DNA from: Betaproteobacteria bacterium
GTDB taxonomy: Bacteria; Pseudomonadota; Gammaproteobacteria; Burkholderiales; Ga0077523
Assembly: GCA_016125475.1 (NCBI GenBank)
Contig: WGLR01000046.1
Coordinates: 1 to 55,727 of the forward strand
DNA: 55,727 nucleotides
Direction: 5' to 3'
Each line of letters begins with the position of its first letter. Positions within the stretch are counted from its first letter, which is position 1. The notes below the pieces were generated by a model, which was not told the origin of the DNA, made no database searches, and saw only the letters and a list, made by a program, of their open reading frames with translations. A program made the position numbers and the translations under genes. Below, in pieces: positions 38,411-49,172 of this stretch.

Positions 38411-39778
38411 ATGTCCGACCTACTTTCAGCCCCGTCTTCATCCGTCGCGCCGCTTGCGGAGGCCATGCGACCGCACCGCGTCGAGGATGTCGTCGGGCAG
38501 TCTCACCTGCTCGCCGAAGGCCGTCCGCTGCGACTCGCGATCGAGTCGGGTCAGCCGCACTCCATGATCCTCTGGGGCCCTCCCGGAGTGGGCAAGACGA
38601 CCCTCGCGCGGCTGCTCGCACGCGCGTTCGACGCCGAATTTCTTGCCCTCTCGGCGGTATTTGCCGGCGTGAAGGACATCCGCGAGGCCGTGACGCGTGC
38701 GCAGGAAACCCTTGCGCGCACGGGGCGCCGGACCATCCTGTTCGTCGACGAGGTCCACCGCTTCAACAAGGCGCAGCAGGACGCCTTCCTGCCGTTCGTG
38801 GAGCAGGGCGTCGTGACGTTCATCGGGGCGACCACGGAGAACCCGTCCTTCGAGGTGAACGGCGCGCTGCTGTCGCGGGCGGCCGTGTACGTGCTGAATC
38901 CACTGTCGTCCGAAGAGCTCGGCGTCCTGTTCGAGCGTGCGAGGGCGAACGCACTCGGCGGTCTGCACTTTTCCGATGCAGCCAGGGAAATGGTGGTCGG
39001 CTTTGCCGACGGCGACGCGCGGCGCATGCTCAACATGCTCGAGACCATTCGTGCGGCCGTGTCGGCCGCGGGTGTGGAGACCGTCGACGACGCGTTTCTG
39101 CAATCGACGCTCGCGCAGAACCTTCGCCGTTTCGACAAGGGAGGCGAGGCGTTCTACGACCAGATTTCCGCCTTGCACAAGTCGGTGCGCGGCTCCAGTC
39201 CGGACGCTGCGCTCTACTGGTTCTGCAGGATGGTGGATGGCGGTGCCGACCCGCTCTATCTGGGCAGACGCATCGTGCGGATGGCTTCGGAGGACATCGG
39301 CATCGCGGACCCTCGGGCGCTGCGGCTCGCGCTCGACGCCTGCGAAGCCTATGAAAGGCTGGGGAGCCCGGAAGGCGAACTCGCGCTCGCGCAGGCCGTG
39401 CTCTATCTGGCGTGTGCACCGAAGAGCAACGCCGCCTACGTTGCCTATAATTCGGCCCGCGAACTCATCAGGCGGGACGGTTCGCGCACCGTTCCCCTGC
39501 ACCTTCGGAATGCGCCGACGAAGCTCATGAAGTCCCTGGGGTACGGTCACGAATATCGCTATGCGCACGACGAGCCGGAAGCGTACGCGGCGGGCGAGAC
39601 GTACTTCCCGGACGACATGTCGCCGCCGACGTTCTACGTGCCGACGCCGCGCGGACTGGAAGGGCGCATCGCGGAGAAGCTCGCGCACCTGCGCGAACTC
39701 GATGCGAATGCGCGGCGCGACGGGCGACGAAAGTCCGGACACTCGAGGAAAGACCAGGCGCCCGACGAGTCGACATGA
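38411..39778 (+). CDS. rarA: Replication-associated recombination protein RarA (MgsA), 455 aa
   Basis: AAA+ clamp-loader-like ATPase acting at stalled forks. MRPHRVEDVVGQSHLL, Walker A GPPGVGKTTLARLL near residues 56-63, sensor/VDEVHRFNKAQQDAFLP, and the C-terminal tetramerisation part (YRYAHDEPEAYAAGETYFPD) are present. ATG 38411 is used; an earlier in-frame start at 38321 adds an unconserved leader. The 120-base gap after lolA has no gene. Confidence 0.96.
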   Translation: MSDLLSAPSSSVAPLAEAMRPHRVEDVVGQSHLLAEGRPLRLAIESGQPHSMILWGPPGVGKTTLARLLARAFDAEFLALSAVFAGVKDIREAVTRAQETLARTGRRTILFVDEVHRFNKAQQDAFLPFVEQGVVTFIGATTENPSFEVNGALLSRAAVYVLNPLSSEELGVLFERARANALGGLHFSDAAREMVVGFADGDARRMLNMLETIRAAVSAAGVETVDDAFLQSTLAQNLRRFDKGGEAFYDQISALHKSVRGSSPDAALYWFCRMVDGGADPLYLGRRIVRMASEDIGIADPRALRLALDACEAYERLGSPEGELALAQAVLYLACAPKSNAAYVAYNSARELIRRDGSRTVPLHLRNAPTKLMKSLGYGHEYRYAHDEPEAYAAGETYFPDDMSPPTFYVPTPRGLEGRIAEKLAHLRELDANARRDGRRKSGHSRKDQAPDEST

Positions 39779-41110
<1,332 letters not shown>

Positions 41111-41135
41111 CAGCGGGCACGCGAAAGGGTGAGGG

Positions 41136-42593
41136 TCAGAGGAGAAAGCCGCTGACCTGGCGTTCGGGCCGTTCGTCGGAGTCGTCCTGCGAACGCGCCT
41201 GAAGCAGTCCGCCCGACGCGTCGTCGCGAGGCATGATCTGGACGAGGATGTGGTAGAACGCCCGGACGTTCTCGGCGAGCGCGACGGCCTCGCCTCCGCG
41301 CGCGTAGCCGTATCGGAGTTCCCAGTTGTAGTCCGGGTTCGCGAGCAGTGGCAGCGCGCGGCGCACGTCTATCCACACGTCCGGGTCGAGACCCATGCGC
41401 TGGGCGAGGATGCGCGCGTCCTCGAGGTGGCCGAGCCCCTGGTTGTAGGCGGCAAGCGCGAGCCAGGTCCGGTCGGGTTCCTCGATGCGGTCCGGCAGTG
41501 TGTCGCGCAGGGTCCTGAGATACCGGGCGCCGGCGAGAATGCTCTCCCTGGGGTCCAGCTTGTTCTTCACGCCCATGCGCTCTGCCGTGTCGGACGTGAG
41601 CATCATGAAGCCCTGTACGCCCGTCGGCGACGTGGCGACCGGGTCCCATTTCGACTCCTGGTAACCCAGTGCGGCGATCAGGCGCCAGTCGACGCCCGTC
41701 TGTTTCTGAGCTTCCAGGAAGGTGTCGCGGTACGCGGACAGCCGGGTCTGGCAGTCGTCGAGGAAAGCATCGATCTGCAGATCGCTCAGCCGGTTGACCT
41801 GGCCGTAGTAGCGATCGATGAGCTGGTCCAGCGTGCCGTCCTTCGAAATCTTCGCGAAGAAGCGTTTCGCCGCCTTCACCAGATCCGGGTCGGCGTCCCT
41901 CGGGAACGCCCAGGCCAGTTGCTGGGGCTTGTCGAGCGACATGGCCATGCGCAGCTGAGGCATCGCCGCACGCAGCTGGTCGAAGACGTGGGAGCCGATC
42001 ACCCCGAACTCCGCCTCGCCCGCCGCCAGCCATTTCGTCACGGCTTCGGGCTGGCGTGCGTGCATGATGTCGACGTTGAGATCGGGAGCCTTGCGTAATG
42101 CGGCATCCAGGGCTTCCTCGCCACTCGACTGGGCAGTCACGACGACCTGCTTGTCGCCGAGCGCCTCGATCGATCGAGGATTGCGGACGTCCTTGCGGCG
42201 GATCAGGATCTGACGCACGCGCATGTACCCCGGGCCGAACGTGAAGGCCGAATGCAGGTCGGGCGTTGCGACGAGCGACGCCGCGGCGAGGTGCGCCTCG
42301 CCACGTTCGAGCCGGGTCAGGACTTCACCGTAGCTGTGCGCCACCACGAATCGCACGGGAACCTTGAGTTCGCGGGCGAAGAGTTCCGCCAGATCATTCT
42401 CGAGGCCGGCGTACTCCCCACGGCCGTTCACGTACCGCGTCGTGACCGAGTGACGCGTCAGCACCACGAGGCCGTCGCGATAGGAGTCCGGGGCCACGAC
42501 GGGGCCGGGCGGCAGGTCCATGTTCGCGGGCACCTGCAGCGAACTGGACGCGGCGATCGCCAGCAGGATGGCGGATACGGCGAGATGGCGCAT
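41136..42593 (-). CDS. mltF: Membrane-bound lytic murein transglycosylase MltF-like, 485 aa
   Basis: A signal peptide is followed by an ABC-type solute-binding domain (about residues 38-265; LVVLTRHSVTTRYVNGRGEY, LAAASLVATPDLHSAF) and a C-terminal SLT lytic transglycosylase domain with the catalytic Glu in LGYQESKWDPVATSPTGVQG and LAAYNQGLGHLEDA. This two-domain layout defines MltF, whose solute-binding domain regulates muropeptide cutting. No lipobox cysteine is obvious. Start ATG 42593 is chosen as the only one giving a good signal peptide. Confidence 0.9.
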   Translation of the reverse strand: MRHLAVSAILLAIAASSSLQVPANMDLPPGPVVAPDSYRDGLVVLTRHSVTTRYVNGRGEYAGLENDLAELFARELKVPVRFVVAHSYGEVLTRLERGEAHLAAASLVATPDLHSAFTFGPGYMRVRQILIRRKDVRNPRSIEALGDKQVVVTAQSSGEEALDAALRKAPDLNVDIMHARQPEAVTKWLAAGEAEFGVIGSHVFDQLRAAMPQLRMAMSLDKPQQLAWAFPRDADPDLVKAAKRFFAKISKDGTLDQLIDRYYGQVNRLSDLQIDAFLDDCQTRLSAYRDTFLEAQKQTGVDWRLIAALGYQESKWDPVATSPTGVQGFMMLTSDTAERMGVKNKLDPRESILAGARYLRTLRDTLPDRIEEPDRTWLALAAYNQGLGHLEDARILAQRMGLDPDVWIDVRRALPLLANPDYNWELRYGYARGGEAVALAENVRAFYHILVQIMPRDDASGGLLQARSQDDSDERPERQVSGFLL

Positions 42594-43045
42594 GGTCAGG
42601 GCGATTCGGTCTCTCGAACGTTCGGGTCCGGTTGGAACGCTCTTCCGGCAATCGGTTCGCCGAAGTGCCGACCCGTTGTGGCTTTCGTGCCGCAAAACAA
42701 TGGCTTCTATGGCTTCTCTATCAAGTCCGGCATCGTGGCCATTCCGGTTATTCCCTGCACGGGCCGGTCGCGGCGAGGAACTCGATTCTTCGGTGCCACG
42801 AAGTCACTTTGCTGGCAATGTCATGCCGGAGTCAAGCAAGTCGGCGGCCATGGGGCCGAATCGGAAGGCTTTCTCTCGCAAGAACATATGCTTGGGCCGG
42901 ATTTCTCAAGAGGTTCCTGACGCCGCGAGGATGGCGCGGCGGCTGCCGGCGTAGTGACGGGCGACACCAGATTGACGTCGCCGGCCTCGATCGGTCCGAT
43001 ATAATCGGCCGGTTTGCATCCCGCCACGTACCCGCCTTCCCGCTG
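42594..43045. other. Intergenic region between mltF and ccmA
   Basis: No gene is supported in these 452 bases. One plus-strand frame is open into ccmA, but its upstream codons give no family resemblance. The region must hold promoters for both mltF and the ccm operon; a palindrome-flanked TATAAT lies at 42990-43008. GC content drops around 42690-42910, but no repeat or RNA gene is evident. Confidence 0.5.
42990..43008. promoter_or_regulatory. Candidate -10 box and overlapping operator upstream of ccmA
   Basis: ATCGG-T-CCGAT-ATA-ATCGG: three interlocking arms in 19 bases, giving palindromes at 42990-43000 and 42996-43008. TATAAT at 43000-43005 is embedded, 40 bases before the ccmA ATG. No -35 lies at the right spacing, which would suit an activator-dependent or repressed promoter. 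Confidence 0.35.
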
Positions 43046-43675
43046 ATGCTCGAAGTCCGCGATCTCGCCTGCTGGCGGGGCGACCAATGCCTGTTCGATG
43101 GCCTCGACGTTCGGCTCGGTGCGGGGGAGGTCCTCTGGATCGAGGGCGCCAATGGCAGCGGCAAGACGAGTCTCATGCGGATTCTGTGCGGCCTGAGTCC
43201 GCCCGAGCGGGGCGAAATCCGCTGGAAAGGGCGCACGCTGCGCGAAGGCCGGGACACGCTCCTTCACGACCTCATGTATCTGGGGCACCTGAATGCGCTC
43301 AAGGACGACCTCACGGTCGCGGAGAATCTGGATTTCCATGCCTCGATCCTCGAACTGCCTCGTGACGGCCGGCTGGTCGGGGAGGCCATCGAGGCTGTCG
43401 GCCTCACGAGCAGGCAGGATCTTCCGGTACGGGTGCTGTCCCAGGGGCAGCGCCGTCGCGCAGCGCTCGCGCGCCTGTGGCTCGCGACCGACAGGCCCCT
43501 CTGGATACTCGATGAACCGTTCGCCGCTCTCGACACTGCGTCCGTGGACAGCCTGTCCGATCTCGTCGCGAGCCACGTCGAGAGAGGGCACGTCGTCGTG
43601 CTCTCGACTCACCAGGAGGTGCCGCTCCCCGTATCGCGCACGCGCCGCCTTCGCCTGGATGCGTTGTCCCGATGA
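43046..43675 (+). CDS. ccmA: Heme exporter ATP-binding protein CcmA, 209 aa
   Basis: ABC ATPase of the CcmABCD complex that releases holo-CcmE. Walker A EGANGSGKTSLMRIL, ABC signature LSQGQRRRAALARLW and Walker B LWILDEPFAALD are present. ATG 43046 gives the usual compact length. It opens the ccm operon, with the next gene overlapping by four bases. Confidence 0.96.
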   Translation: MLEVRDLACWRGDQCLFDGLDVRLGAGEVLWIEGANGSGKTSLMRILCGLSPPERGEIRWKGRTLREGRDTLLHDLMYLGHLNALKDDLTVAENLDFHASILELPRDGRLVGEAIEAVGLTSRQDLPVRVLSQGQRRRAALARLWLATDRPLWILDEPFAALDTASVDSLSDLVASHVERGHVVVLSTHQEVPLPVSRTRRLRLDALSR

Positions 43676-44337
43676 ACCCGCTGCTCGCAGTATTCCGGCG
43701 CGATCTGCTGCAGGCCTGGCGTCGACGCGCAGACTGGCTCACGACGTTCTTCTTCTTCGTGATCGTGGTGAGCCTGTTTCCTCTCGGCGTGGGCCCCGAG
43801 CCCGCGATGCTGCGCACGATCGCACCCGGAATCCTGTGGGTCGCCGCACTGCTCGCGGCGATGCTGTCGCTGCCGCGCGTCTTCGAGTCGGATTTCGCGG
43901 ACGGTGCGCTGGAGCAGCTGCTCCTTTCGCCCGAGCCCCTGCCGTTGCTCGTGCTGTCGAAGACGACGGCTCACTGGCTGCTGTCCGGCGTTCCGCTCGC
44001 GCTCATGGCACCCGTGCTGGGTCTTCAGTTCGGGCTCGACGTCGAAGCCGTGCGGGTGCTGTTCTGGTCGCTGCTGCTCGGCACTCCCTGCCTGTCGCTG
44101 ATCGGCGTTGTCGGCGCGGCGCTCACCCTGGGCGTTCGTGGCGGAGGCGTCCTGATCGCGCTGCTGGTGCTGCCCCTGTACATTCCCGTGCTGATTTTCG
44201 GGGCCGGTGCCGTGGAAACCGTCGCCACGGGAACTGGGGCGGCCGGGCATCTGTCTCTGTTGGGAGCCTGCTTGTGCATCGCCCTGCCGCTTGCCCCCTG
44301 GGGCGCTTCGGCCGCACTGCGCGTGGCGCTCGAGTAG
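43672..44337 (+). CDS. ccmB: Heme exporter permease CcmB, 221 aa
   Basis: Integral membrane protein with six predicted helices. FRRDLLQAWRRRADWLTTFF and a DFADGALEQLLLSPEPL loop are CcmB signatures. It pairs with CcmA; the FESDFADGALEQLL region is the family-conserved coupling loop. ATG overlaps the ccmA stop (ATGA). Confidence 0.95.
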   Translation: MNPLLAVFRRDLLQAWRRRADWLTTFFFFVIVVSLFPLGVGPEPAMLRTIAPGILWVAALLAAMLSLPRVFESDFADGALEQLLLSPEPLPLLVLSKTTAHWLLSGVPLALMAPVLGLQFGLDVEAVRVLFWSLLLGTPCLSLIGVVGAALTLGVRGGGVLIALLVLPLYIPVLIFGAGAVETVATGTGAAGHLSLLGACLCIALPLAPWGASAALRVALE

Positions 44338-44350
44338 GAACGATCATCTG

Positions 44351-45082
44351 ATGAACTGGTTCAAGTTTTCCTCGCCCCAGACCTTCTACCCCCTCGCGGG
44401 ACGGCTCATTCCGGTGTTCTGGGTGCTGGCCGTCGTGCTCGCGGTCGCGGGCCTCTACATCGGTTTCTTCGTCGCCCCCACCGACTTCCAGCAGGGCGAC
44501 GCCTACCGGATCATCTTCATTCACGTGCCGGCCGCCTGGATGTCCATGTTCATCTACCTCGTCATGGCCGGCTGGGCGGCGCTCGGACTCGTGCTGAACA
44601 CGCGGCTTTCGTCGATGATGGCGAGCGCGCTCGCGCCCACCGGAGCGCTGATGACCTTCATCGCGCTCTGGACGGGGTCCTTCTGGGGCCGGCCGACCTG
44701 GGGCACCTGGTGGGTGTGGGATGCGCGCCTCACCTCCGAACTCATTCTGCTTTTCCTTTACATCGGCTTCATGGCCCTGCACGCGTCGATCGACGAGCCG
44801 CGCCGCGCCGACAAGGCTGCGGCCATCCTCGCGATCGTCGGCGTCGTGAACGTGCCGATCATCTATTTCTCGGTGAAGTGGTGGAATACCCTGCACCAGG
44901 GGGCGTCGGTCAGTCTCACGCGCGCGCCCAGCATGGCCACCACGATGCTCCTGGGCATGCTCGTGATGGCCATCGCTTTCTGGATGTACAGCATCGCGGC
45001 GGCGCTTTCGCGCGTGCGGAGCATCATTCTCGAGCGCGAGCGCAATTCCGCGTGGATCGGACAGTTGCAGGAGAGTCGTTAG
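44351..45082 (+). CDS. ccmC: Heme lyase/exporter subunit CcmC, 243 aa
   Basis: Membrane protein that loads heme onto CcmE. The tryptophan-rich periplasmic motif WGTWWVWDARLTSELIL and flanking conserved histidines (IFIHVPAAW, WWNTLHQGASV) are present, with six membrane helices. Spaced 13 bases from ccmB. Family and order are unambiguous. Confidence 0.97.
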   Translation: MNWFKFSSPQTFYPLAGRLIPVFWVLAVVLAVAGLYIGFFVAPTDFQQGDAYRIIFIHVPAAWMSMFIYLVMAGWAALGLVLNTRLSSMMASALAPTGALMTFIALWTGSFWGRPTWGTWWVWDARLTSELILLFLYIGFMALHASIDEPRRADKAAAILAIVGVVNVPIIYFSVKWWNTLHQGASVSLTRAPSMATTMLLGMLVMAIAFWMYSIAAALSRVRSIILERERNSAWIGQLQESR

Positions 45083-45083
45083 G

Positions 45084-45260
45084 ATGCAGTGGGGCAGTGT
45101 GGGCGAGTTCTTCTCGATGGGTGGCTACGCCGAATACGTCTGGGGCGCGTTCGGCGTGACGCTCGTTCTGATGGTGGGTGAGGTGGTGGTTCTCGGGAGG
45201 CGGCACGCGGCTGCGCTGCGTGACGCCCGCCGGCTCGCGCGAGCGGGAGGGCCGCGATGA
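45084..45260 (+). CDS. ccmD: Heme exporter small subunit CcmD, 58 aa
   Basis: Small membrane protein, too short for most gene finders. One helix (about residues 18-37, [20 protein letters not shown]) is preceded by [13 protein letters not shown], the CcmD signature, and followed by an Arg/Ala-rich tail. It stabilises the CcmABC-CcmE complex. Starts one base after ccmC and overlaps ccmE by four bases (ATGA), as expected for this operon. Confidence 0.93.
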   Translation: MQWGSVGEFFSMGGYAEYVWGAFGVTLVLMVGEVVVLGRRHAAALRDARRLARAGGPR

Positions 45261-45739
45261 AGCCGCGTCACAGGCGGTTCGCGATGGTCGTCGGCGGGCT
45301 CGCGGTGCTAGGCATCGGCGCCGCGCTGATTCTCAACGCGTTCAACAGCAACCTGGTGTTCTTTTACAGTCCCACGCAGGTGTCCGCGCACGAGGCCCCG
45401 GTCAACCGGAGTTTCCGGATAGGCGGTCTCGTCCAGGCTGGCAGCCTGAAGCGCGAGGCCGACGGCGTCACGATGCGGTTCGTGGTCACCGACACGGCGA
45501 GGTCCATCCCCGTGAGTTACAAGGGCATCCTTCCCGATCTCTTCAAGGAGGGCAAGGGTGTCGTGGCCCAGGGCAAGCTGGGCGAGGACGGCGTGTTCCA
45601 CGCGAGCGAAGTCCTCGCGAAGCACGACGAGAACTACATGCCTCCGGAGGCGGCCGATGCCGTCGAGAAGGCCCAGAAGGCGGAGCAGGAAAGCCAGAAG
45701 ACGCTGGTCATGGAGAAAACGGGAGGGTCGGGACGGTGA
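45257..45739 (+). CDS. ccmE: Heme chaperone CcmE, 160 aa
   Basis: Periplasmic heme carrier anchored by an N-terminal helix (about residues 9-29). An OB-fold domain follows, with the covalent heme-binding H123 and Y127 in [26 protein letters not shown] and [16 protein letters not shown] are conserved. The tail after 135 is Glu/Lys-rich. It overlaps ccmF by four bases. Confidence 0.97.
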   Translation: MKPRHRRFAMVVGGLAVLGIGAALILNAFNSNLVFFYSPTQVSAHEAPVNRSFRIGGLVQAGSLKREADGVTMRFVVTDTARSIPVSYKGILPDLFKEGKGVVAQGKLGEDGVFHASEVLAKHDENYMPPEAADAVEKAQKAEQESQKTLVMEKTGGSGR

Positions 45740-47724
45740 TTCCGGAAATCGGTCAGTTCGCACTGCTTCTCGCGCTTTGTGTCGCACTCGTCCAGGGTAC
45801 GCTGCCGCTCGTCGGCGCGGCCCGGGGCAACGTTCGGTGGATGGCGATCGCGCGACCGGCCGCGATGGCCCAGTTCCTGTTCGTCGCGATCGCGTTCTCG
45901 TGCCTCGCGTGGTCCTTCGTGAACAACGACTTCTCGGTCCTGAACGTCGCCCAGAACTCGAACAGCCATCTGCCGCTCCACTACCGCTTCGCGGCGACGT
46001 GGGGCAGCCACGAGGGTTCGCTGCTGCTCTGGCTGTTCATGCTCACCGCATGGATGACGGCCGTGGCGCTCTTCAGCCGGCACCTTCCGGAGGCGATGAC
46101 GGCGCGGATCCTGTCGGTCATGGCGCTCGTGAGCATCGGGTTCCTGCTCTTCATGATCATCACGTCCAATCCGTTCGCGAGACTCCTGCCGGCGGCGGAC
46201 GACGGCAACGACCTCAACCCGCTGCTGCAGGATCCCGGCATGGTCATCCATCCGCCGATGCTGTACATGGGGTATGTCGGCTTCTCCGTGGCCTTCGCTT
46301 TCGCCATTGCCGCGTTGCTCGGCGGCAAGCTCGATGCGACCTGGGCGCGGTGGTCCCGACCCTGGACAACCGCCGCGTGGATGTTTCTGACGGTCGGAAT
46401 CTGCCTCGGCAGTGCGTGGGCCTATTACGAACTGGGCTGGGGGGGATGGTGGTTCTGGGACCCGGTCGAGAACGCTTCCTTCATGCCCTGGCTCGTCGGC
46501 ACGGCGCTGATGCACTCTCTCGCCGTCACCGAGAAACGTGGCGGATTCAAGATATGGACCGTCCTGCTCGCGATCATCGCATTCAGTCTGAGTCTTCTCG
46601 GCACGTTCCTCGTCCGCTCGGGGGTCCTCACCTCCGTCCATGCGTTCGCGACGGACCCCGCGAGAGGCGTGTTCATCCTGCTTTTCCTGTCCGTTGTCGT
46701 GGGCGGGTCACTCGCGCTGTTCGCATGGCGGGCGCCAAAGGTGGGTGTCGGTGGACAGTTCGAACTCGTGTCGCGGGAGGCCGCCCTGCTCACGAACAAC
46801 GTCCTGCTCCTCGTCGCCGCGGCGTCGGTGCTGCTGGGAACGCTGTATCCCCTGTTTCTCGATGCCCTCGATCTCGGGAAGATCTCCGTCGGGCCTCCTT
46901 ATTTCGACACGGTGTTCGTTCCGCTCATGACGCCGGCCCTGTTTCTGATGGGCCTCGGACCGATGGCCCGGTGGAAGCGTGCCGAGCTTCCGGATCTGTT
47001 CACGCGACTGCGCTGGGCAGCGGCCGTGGCGGCCGTCACTGCGGCGATCGTGCCGTTCCTGATGGGAAGATGGTCGCCGATGATCTTCCTCGGATTGCTG
47101 ATGGCGTTCTGGATACTGGCGTCGTCGGCCGCGAACCTGAAGGAGCGTCTTTCGCAGGTGACCGCGGTGAATGGCGGAAGTCTGTCGCGAGCGTTCCGTG
47201 CGCAACCGCGGGGTTACTGGGGCATGCTGATCGCGCACTGCGGTGTCGCCGTCTTCATCGTCGGCGTGACGATGGTGAAGAGCTACGAGACCGAGCGCGA
47301 CGTGAAGATGTCCACCGGCGACATCGTCGATATTGCGGGGTACGGATTCCGCCTGGACGGTTTCGAGAAGCGCAGGGGGCCCAACTACGAGGCGACCGTG
47401 GGGAAGATCACCGTGTTGCGCGACGGGCGGGAAGTCCTGCACATGTTCCCGGAAAAGCGTTTCTATTCGGTGCAGCAGATGCCGATGACCGAGGCGGACA
47501 TCGACACTGGTCTCACCCGTGACCTGTACGTGTCCCTCGGTGAACCCGTGGGCGACAACGCCTGGGTGGTGCGTCTCTATCACAAGCCTTTCGTCGACTG
47601 GATCTGGGGAGGCGGGTTCATCATGGCCTTCGGCGGCTTCATCGCGCTCACCGATCGCCGCTACCGGCTCGAACGCAGGGCCGTGCGCGCCGGTGCATCG
47701 AACGTCGTCGGCGCTTCTGCCTGA
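45736..47724 (+). CDS. ccmF: Cytochrome c heme lyase subunit CcmF, 662 aa
   Basis: Large membrane protein (12 or more helices) that attaches heme to apocytochrome c with CcmH. The [30 protein letters not shown] and tryptophan-rich [19 protein letters not shown] motifs are conserved. GTG 45736 (overlapping the ccmE stop) is the start; longer upstream frames are not credible. C-terminal periplasmic region ([20 protein letters not shown]) is intact. Confidence 0.97.
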   Translation: MIPEIGQFALLLALCVALVQGTLPLVGAARGNVRWMAIARPAAMAQFLFVAIAFSCLAWSFVNNDFSVLNVAQNSNSHLPLHYRFAATWGSHEGSLLLWLFMLTAWMTAVALFSRHLPEAMTARILSVMALVSIGFLLFMIITSNPFARLLPAADDGNDLNPLLQDPGMVIHPPMLYMGYVGFSVAFAFAIAALLGGKLDATWARWSRPWTTAAWMFLTVGICLGSAWAYYELGWGGWWFWDPVENASFMPWLVGTALMHSLAVTEKRGGFKIWTVLLAIIAFSLSLLGTFLVRSGVLTSVHAFATDPARGVFILLFLSVVVGGSLALFAWRAPKVGVGGQFELVSREAALLTNNVLLLVAAASVLLGTLYPLFLDALDLGKISVGPPYFDTVFVPLMTPALFLMGLGPMARWKRAELPDLFTRLRWAAAVAAVTAAIVPFLMGRWSPMIFLGLLMAFWILASSAANLKERLSQVTAVNGGSLSRAFRAQPRGYWGMLIAHCGVAVFIVGVTMVKSYETERDVKMSTGDIVDIAGYGFRLDGFEKRRGPNYEATVGKITVLRDGREVLHMFPEKRFYSVQQMPMTEADIDTGLTRDLYVSLGEPVGDNAWVVRLYHKPFVDWIWGGGFIMAFGGFIALTDRRYRLERRAVRAGASNVVGASA

Positions 47725-47736
47725 TCGCCGGGAACC

Positions 47737-48261
47737 ATGAAGCGATTCCTCTGGCCGCTGGCGATATTCCTCATCCTCGTCGTGTTCCTTGGTGTCGGGC
47801 TGACCCTGAATCCCCGGGAGGTGCCGTCGCCTCTGGTCGACAAGCCGGCGCCGTCCTTCACGCTCGCGAGGTTGCATCACCCCGAGCGCAGCATGTCGCC
47901 AAGCGAGATGGCGGGGCAGGTCTGGCTCCTCAACGTGTGGGCGTCATGGTGCGTGTCCTGCCGTCAGGAACATCCGTTGCTGGTCCAGTTCAGCAAGGCC
48001 AACGTGCTTCCGATCGTGGGCCTCAACTACAAGGACCAGCGTCCCGATGCACTGAAGTGGCTCGATGACTTCGGAAATCCCTATTCGTTCTCCGTGATGG
48101 ACACGGACGGAAAGGTCGGCATCGACTACGGTGTCTACGGTGTCCCCGAGACGTTCGTGATCGACAGGAACGGTGTCATTCGCTACAAGCAGATCGGTCC
48201 GATCACGCCCGACGTTCTCCAGAACAAGCTCCTGCCGATGATCCGGAAACTCCAGGGATGA
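47737..48261 (+). CDS. ccmG: Thiol:disulfide interchange protein CcmG (DsbE), 174 aa
   Basis: Membrane-anchored thioredoxin that reduces apocytochrome c cysteines. N-terminal anchor (residues 4-22), active site W71-C72-V-S-C75, cis-Pro in YGVPETFVIDRNG. VWASWCVSCRQEHP with the acidic groove residue is as in DsbE. Twelve bases after ccmF, overlapping ccmH by four. Confidence 0.96.
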   Translation: MKRFLWPLAIFLILVVFLGVGLTLNPREVPSPLVDKPAPSFTLARLHHPERSMSPSEMAGQVWLLNVWASWCVSCRQEHPLLVQFSKANVLPIVGLNYKDQRPDALKWLDDFGNPYSFSVMDTDGKVGIDYGVYGVPETFVIDRNGVIRYKQIGPITPDVLQNKLLPMIRKLQG

Positions 48262-48746
48262 GAATCTTCCTCTCCATCGTGTTCGCGCTGCTGGTGGTGG
48301 TCGGCAATGACGTCGCGCGGGCCGTCGAGCTCAAGACCCCCAGCAAGGACGAAGTGCTGGAGGATCGCCTGAACACGCTTTCCTCGGAACTGCGGTGTCT
48401 GGTCTGTCAGAACCAGTCGCTCGCCGACTCGCACGCGGACCTGGCCATCGACCTGAAGAATCAGATTCGGGAAATGATGCGACAGGGCAGGTCGGACGCC
48501 GAGATCAAGGCTTACCTGACTCACCGCTACGGCGACTTCGTGCTGTATCGACCGCCGATGAAGACCTCCACCTGGTTCCTGTGGATCGGACCGTTCGTGC
48601 TGCTCGTCGTCGGCATCGCAGCGCTGGCACGGGCCGTGAGGCAGCGCCGTCGACGGCTCGCAGAGGCCGTACCGGAGGAGGTCGATACCGCGACGCGGGA
48701 GAGAGCCCGCGCACTGCTGGCTGACGACGGTCCGGGCGCTGACTGA
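48258..48746 (+). CDS. ccmH: Cytochrome c maturation protein CcmH (CcmL type), 162 aa
   Basis: Signal peptide of about 22 residues, then a periplasmic three-helix domain with the redox pair C47-LV-C50 in LRCLVCQNQSLADSHADLA, and one C-terminal membrane helix (about residues 106-126). It lacks the fused TPR part of E. coli CcmH, so a separate CcmI would be needed; none follows here. End of the ccm operon. Confidence 0.95.
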   Translation: MRIFLSIVFALLVVVGNDVARAVELKTPSKDEVLEDRLNTLSSELRCLVCQNQSLADSHADLAIDLKNQIREMMRQGRSDAEIKAYLTHRYGDFVLYRPPMKTSTWFLWIGPFVLLVVGIAALARAVRQRRRRLAEAVPEEVDTATRERARALLADDGPGAD

Positions 48747-48864
48747 CCGGTCGTCTGCCCAGGTAAGGTCCGGATGGGGTCGGGTCTTGTCGGGCGGTGC
48801 CCCTTCCTCAGGTGTCCGAGGGACGGTGCTGCATCGACTCTCGGCCGGTGCGGACAGAGCCCGT

Positions 48865-48893
48865 TTGCTATCAAGGCCATAGCACGATAAAAT
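48865..48893 (+). promoter_or_regulatory. Sigma-70 promoter upstream of the 52-codon gene
   Basis: TTGCTA (48865-48870), 17-base spacer, TAAAAT (48888-48893). Start of transcription near 48900 leaves about 114 bases of leader before the ATG at 49014. Good consensus match and spacing. Confidence 0.6.
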
Positions 48894-49013
48894 CCGTTTG
48901 CTCAAAACAGTGCGGTGGCGAAGTTCCTGCCATCTGCCTTGTTTTCATGTCTCCTTTGCTTTTCCCTCGTGCGGAGACATTCAATTTCAGGTCCTCGAAA
49001 AAGGAGTGAATCC

Positions 49014-49172
49014 ATGGCAAGAGTCCTGTCACCCCAGGAAGTCGCAGCAATGATCGTCGCATCGCGACGCGACGACGATCAGCCTCGCTTTGCACGCCGC
49101 AAGGTCACTACCCCGAAACCTCAGGCCAAGCCGGAGCCGAAGCGTTCCGCCACGCCCGGCAGCAAACACTGA
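49014..49172 (+). CDS. Small basic protein of unknown function, 52 aa
   Basis: ATG 49014 is preceded by AAGGAG at 49001-49006 with 7-base spacing, and a good promoter lies upstream. The protein starts MARVLSPQEVAAMIVASRRD and becomes a Lys/Pro/Arg-rich tail (TTPKPQAKPEPKRSATPG). The first half could form an amphipathic helix; the tail may bind nucleic acid. No family is recognised. Its own promoter, ribosome-binding site and about 114-base leader argue that it is a real, independently expressed gene. Confidence 0.6.
   Translation: MARVLSPQEVAAMIVASRRDDDQPRFARRKVTTPKPQAKPEPKRSATPGSKH

Noticed and set aside
42972-43005. TTGACG and TATAAT upstream of ccmA as one sigma-70 promoter
   Set aside because: Spacing is 22 bases, too long for a standard promoter. 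The -10 alone was kept as a candidate.
42632-43045. N-terminal extension of CcmA by 138 codons
   Set aside because: The frame is open, but upstream residues do not resemble any ABC protein and the ATG at 43046 gives the normal CcmA length.
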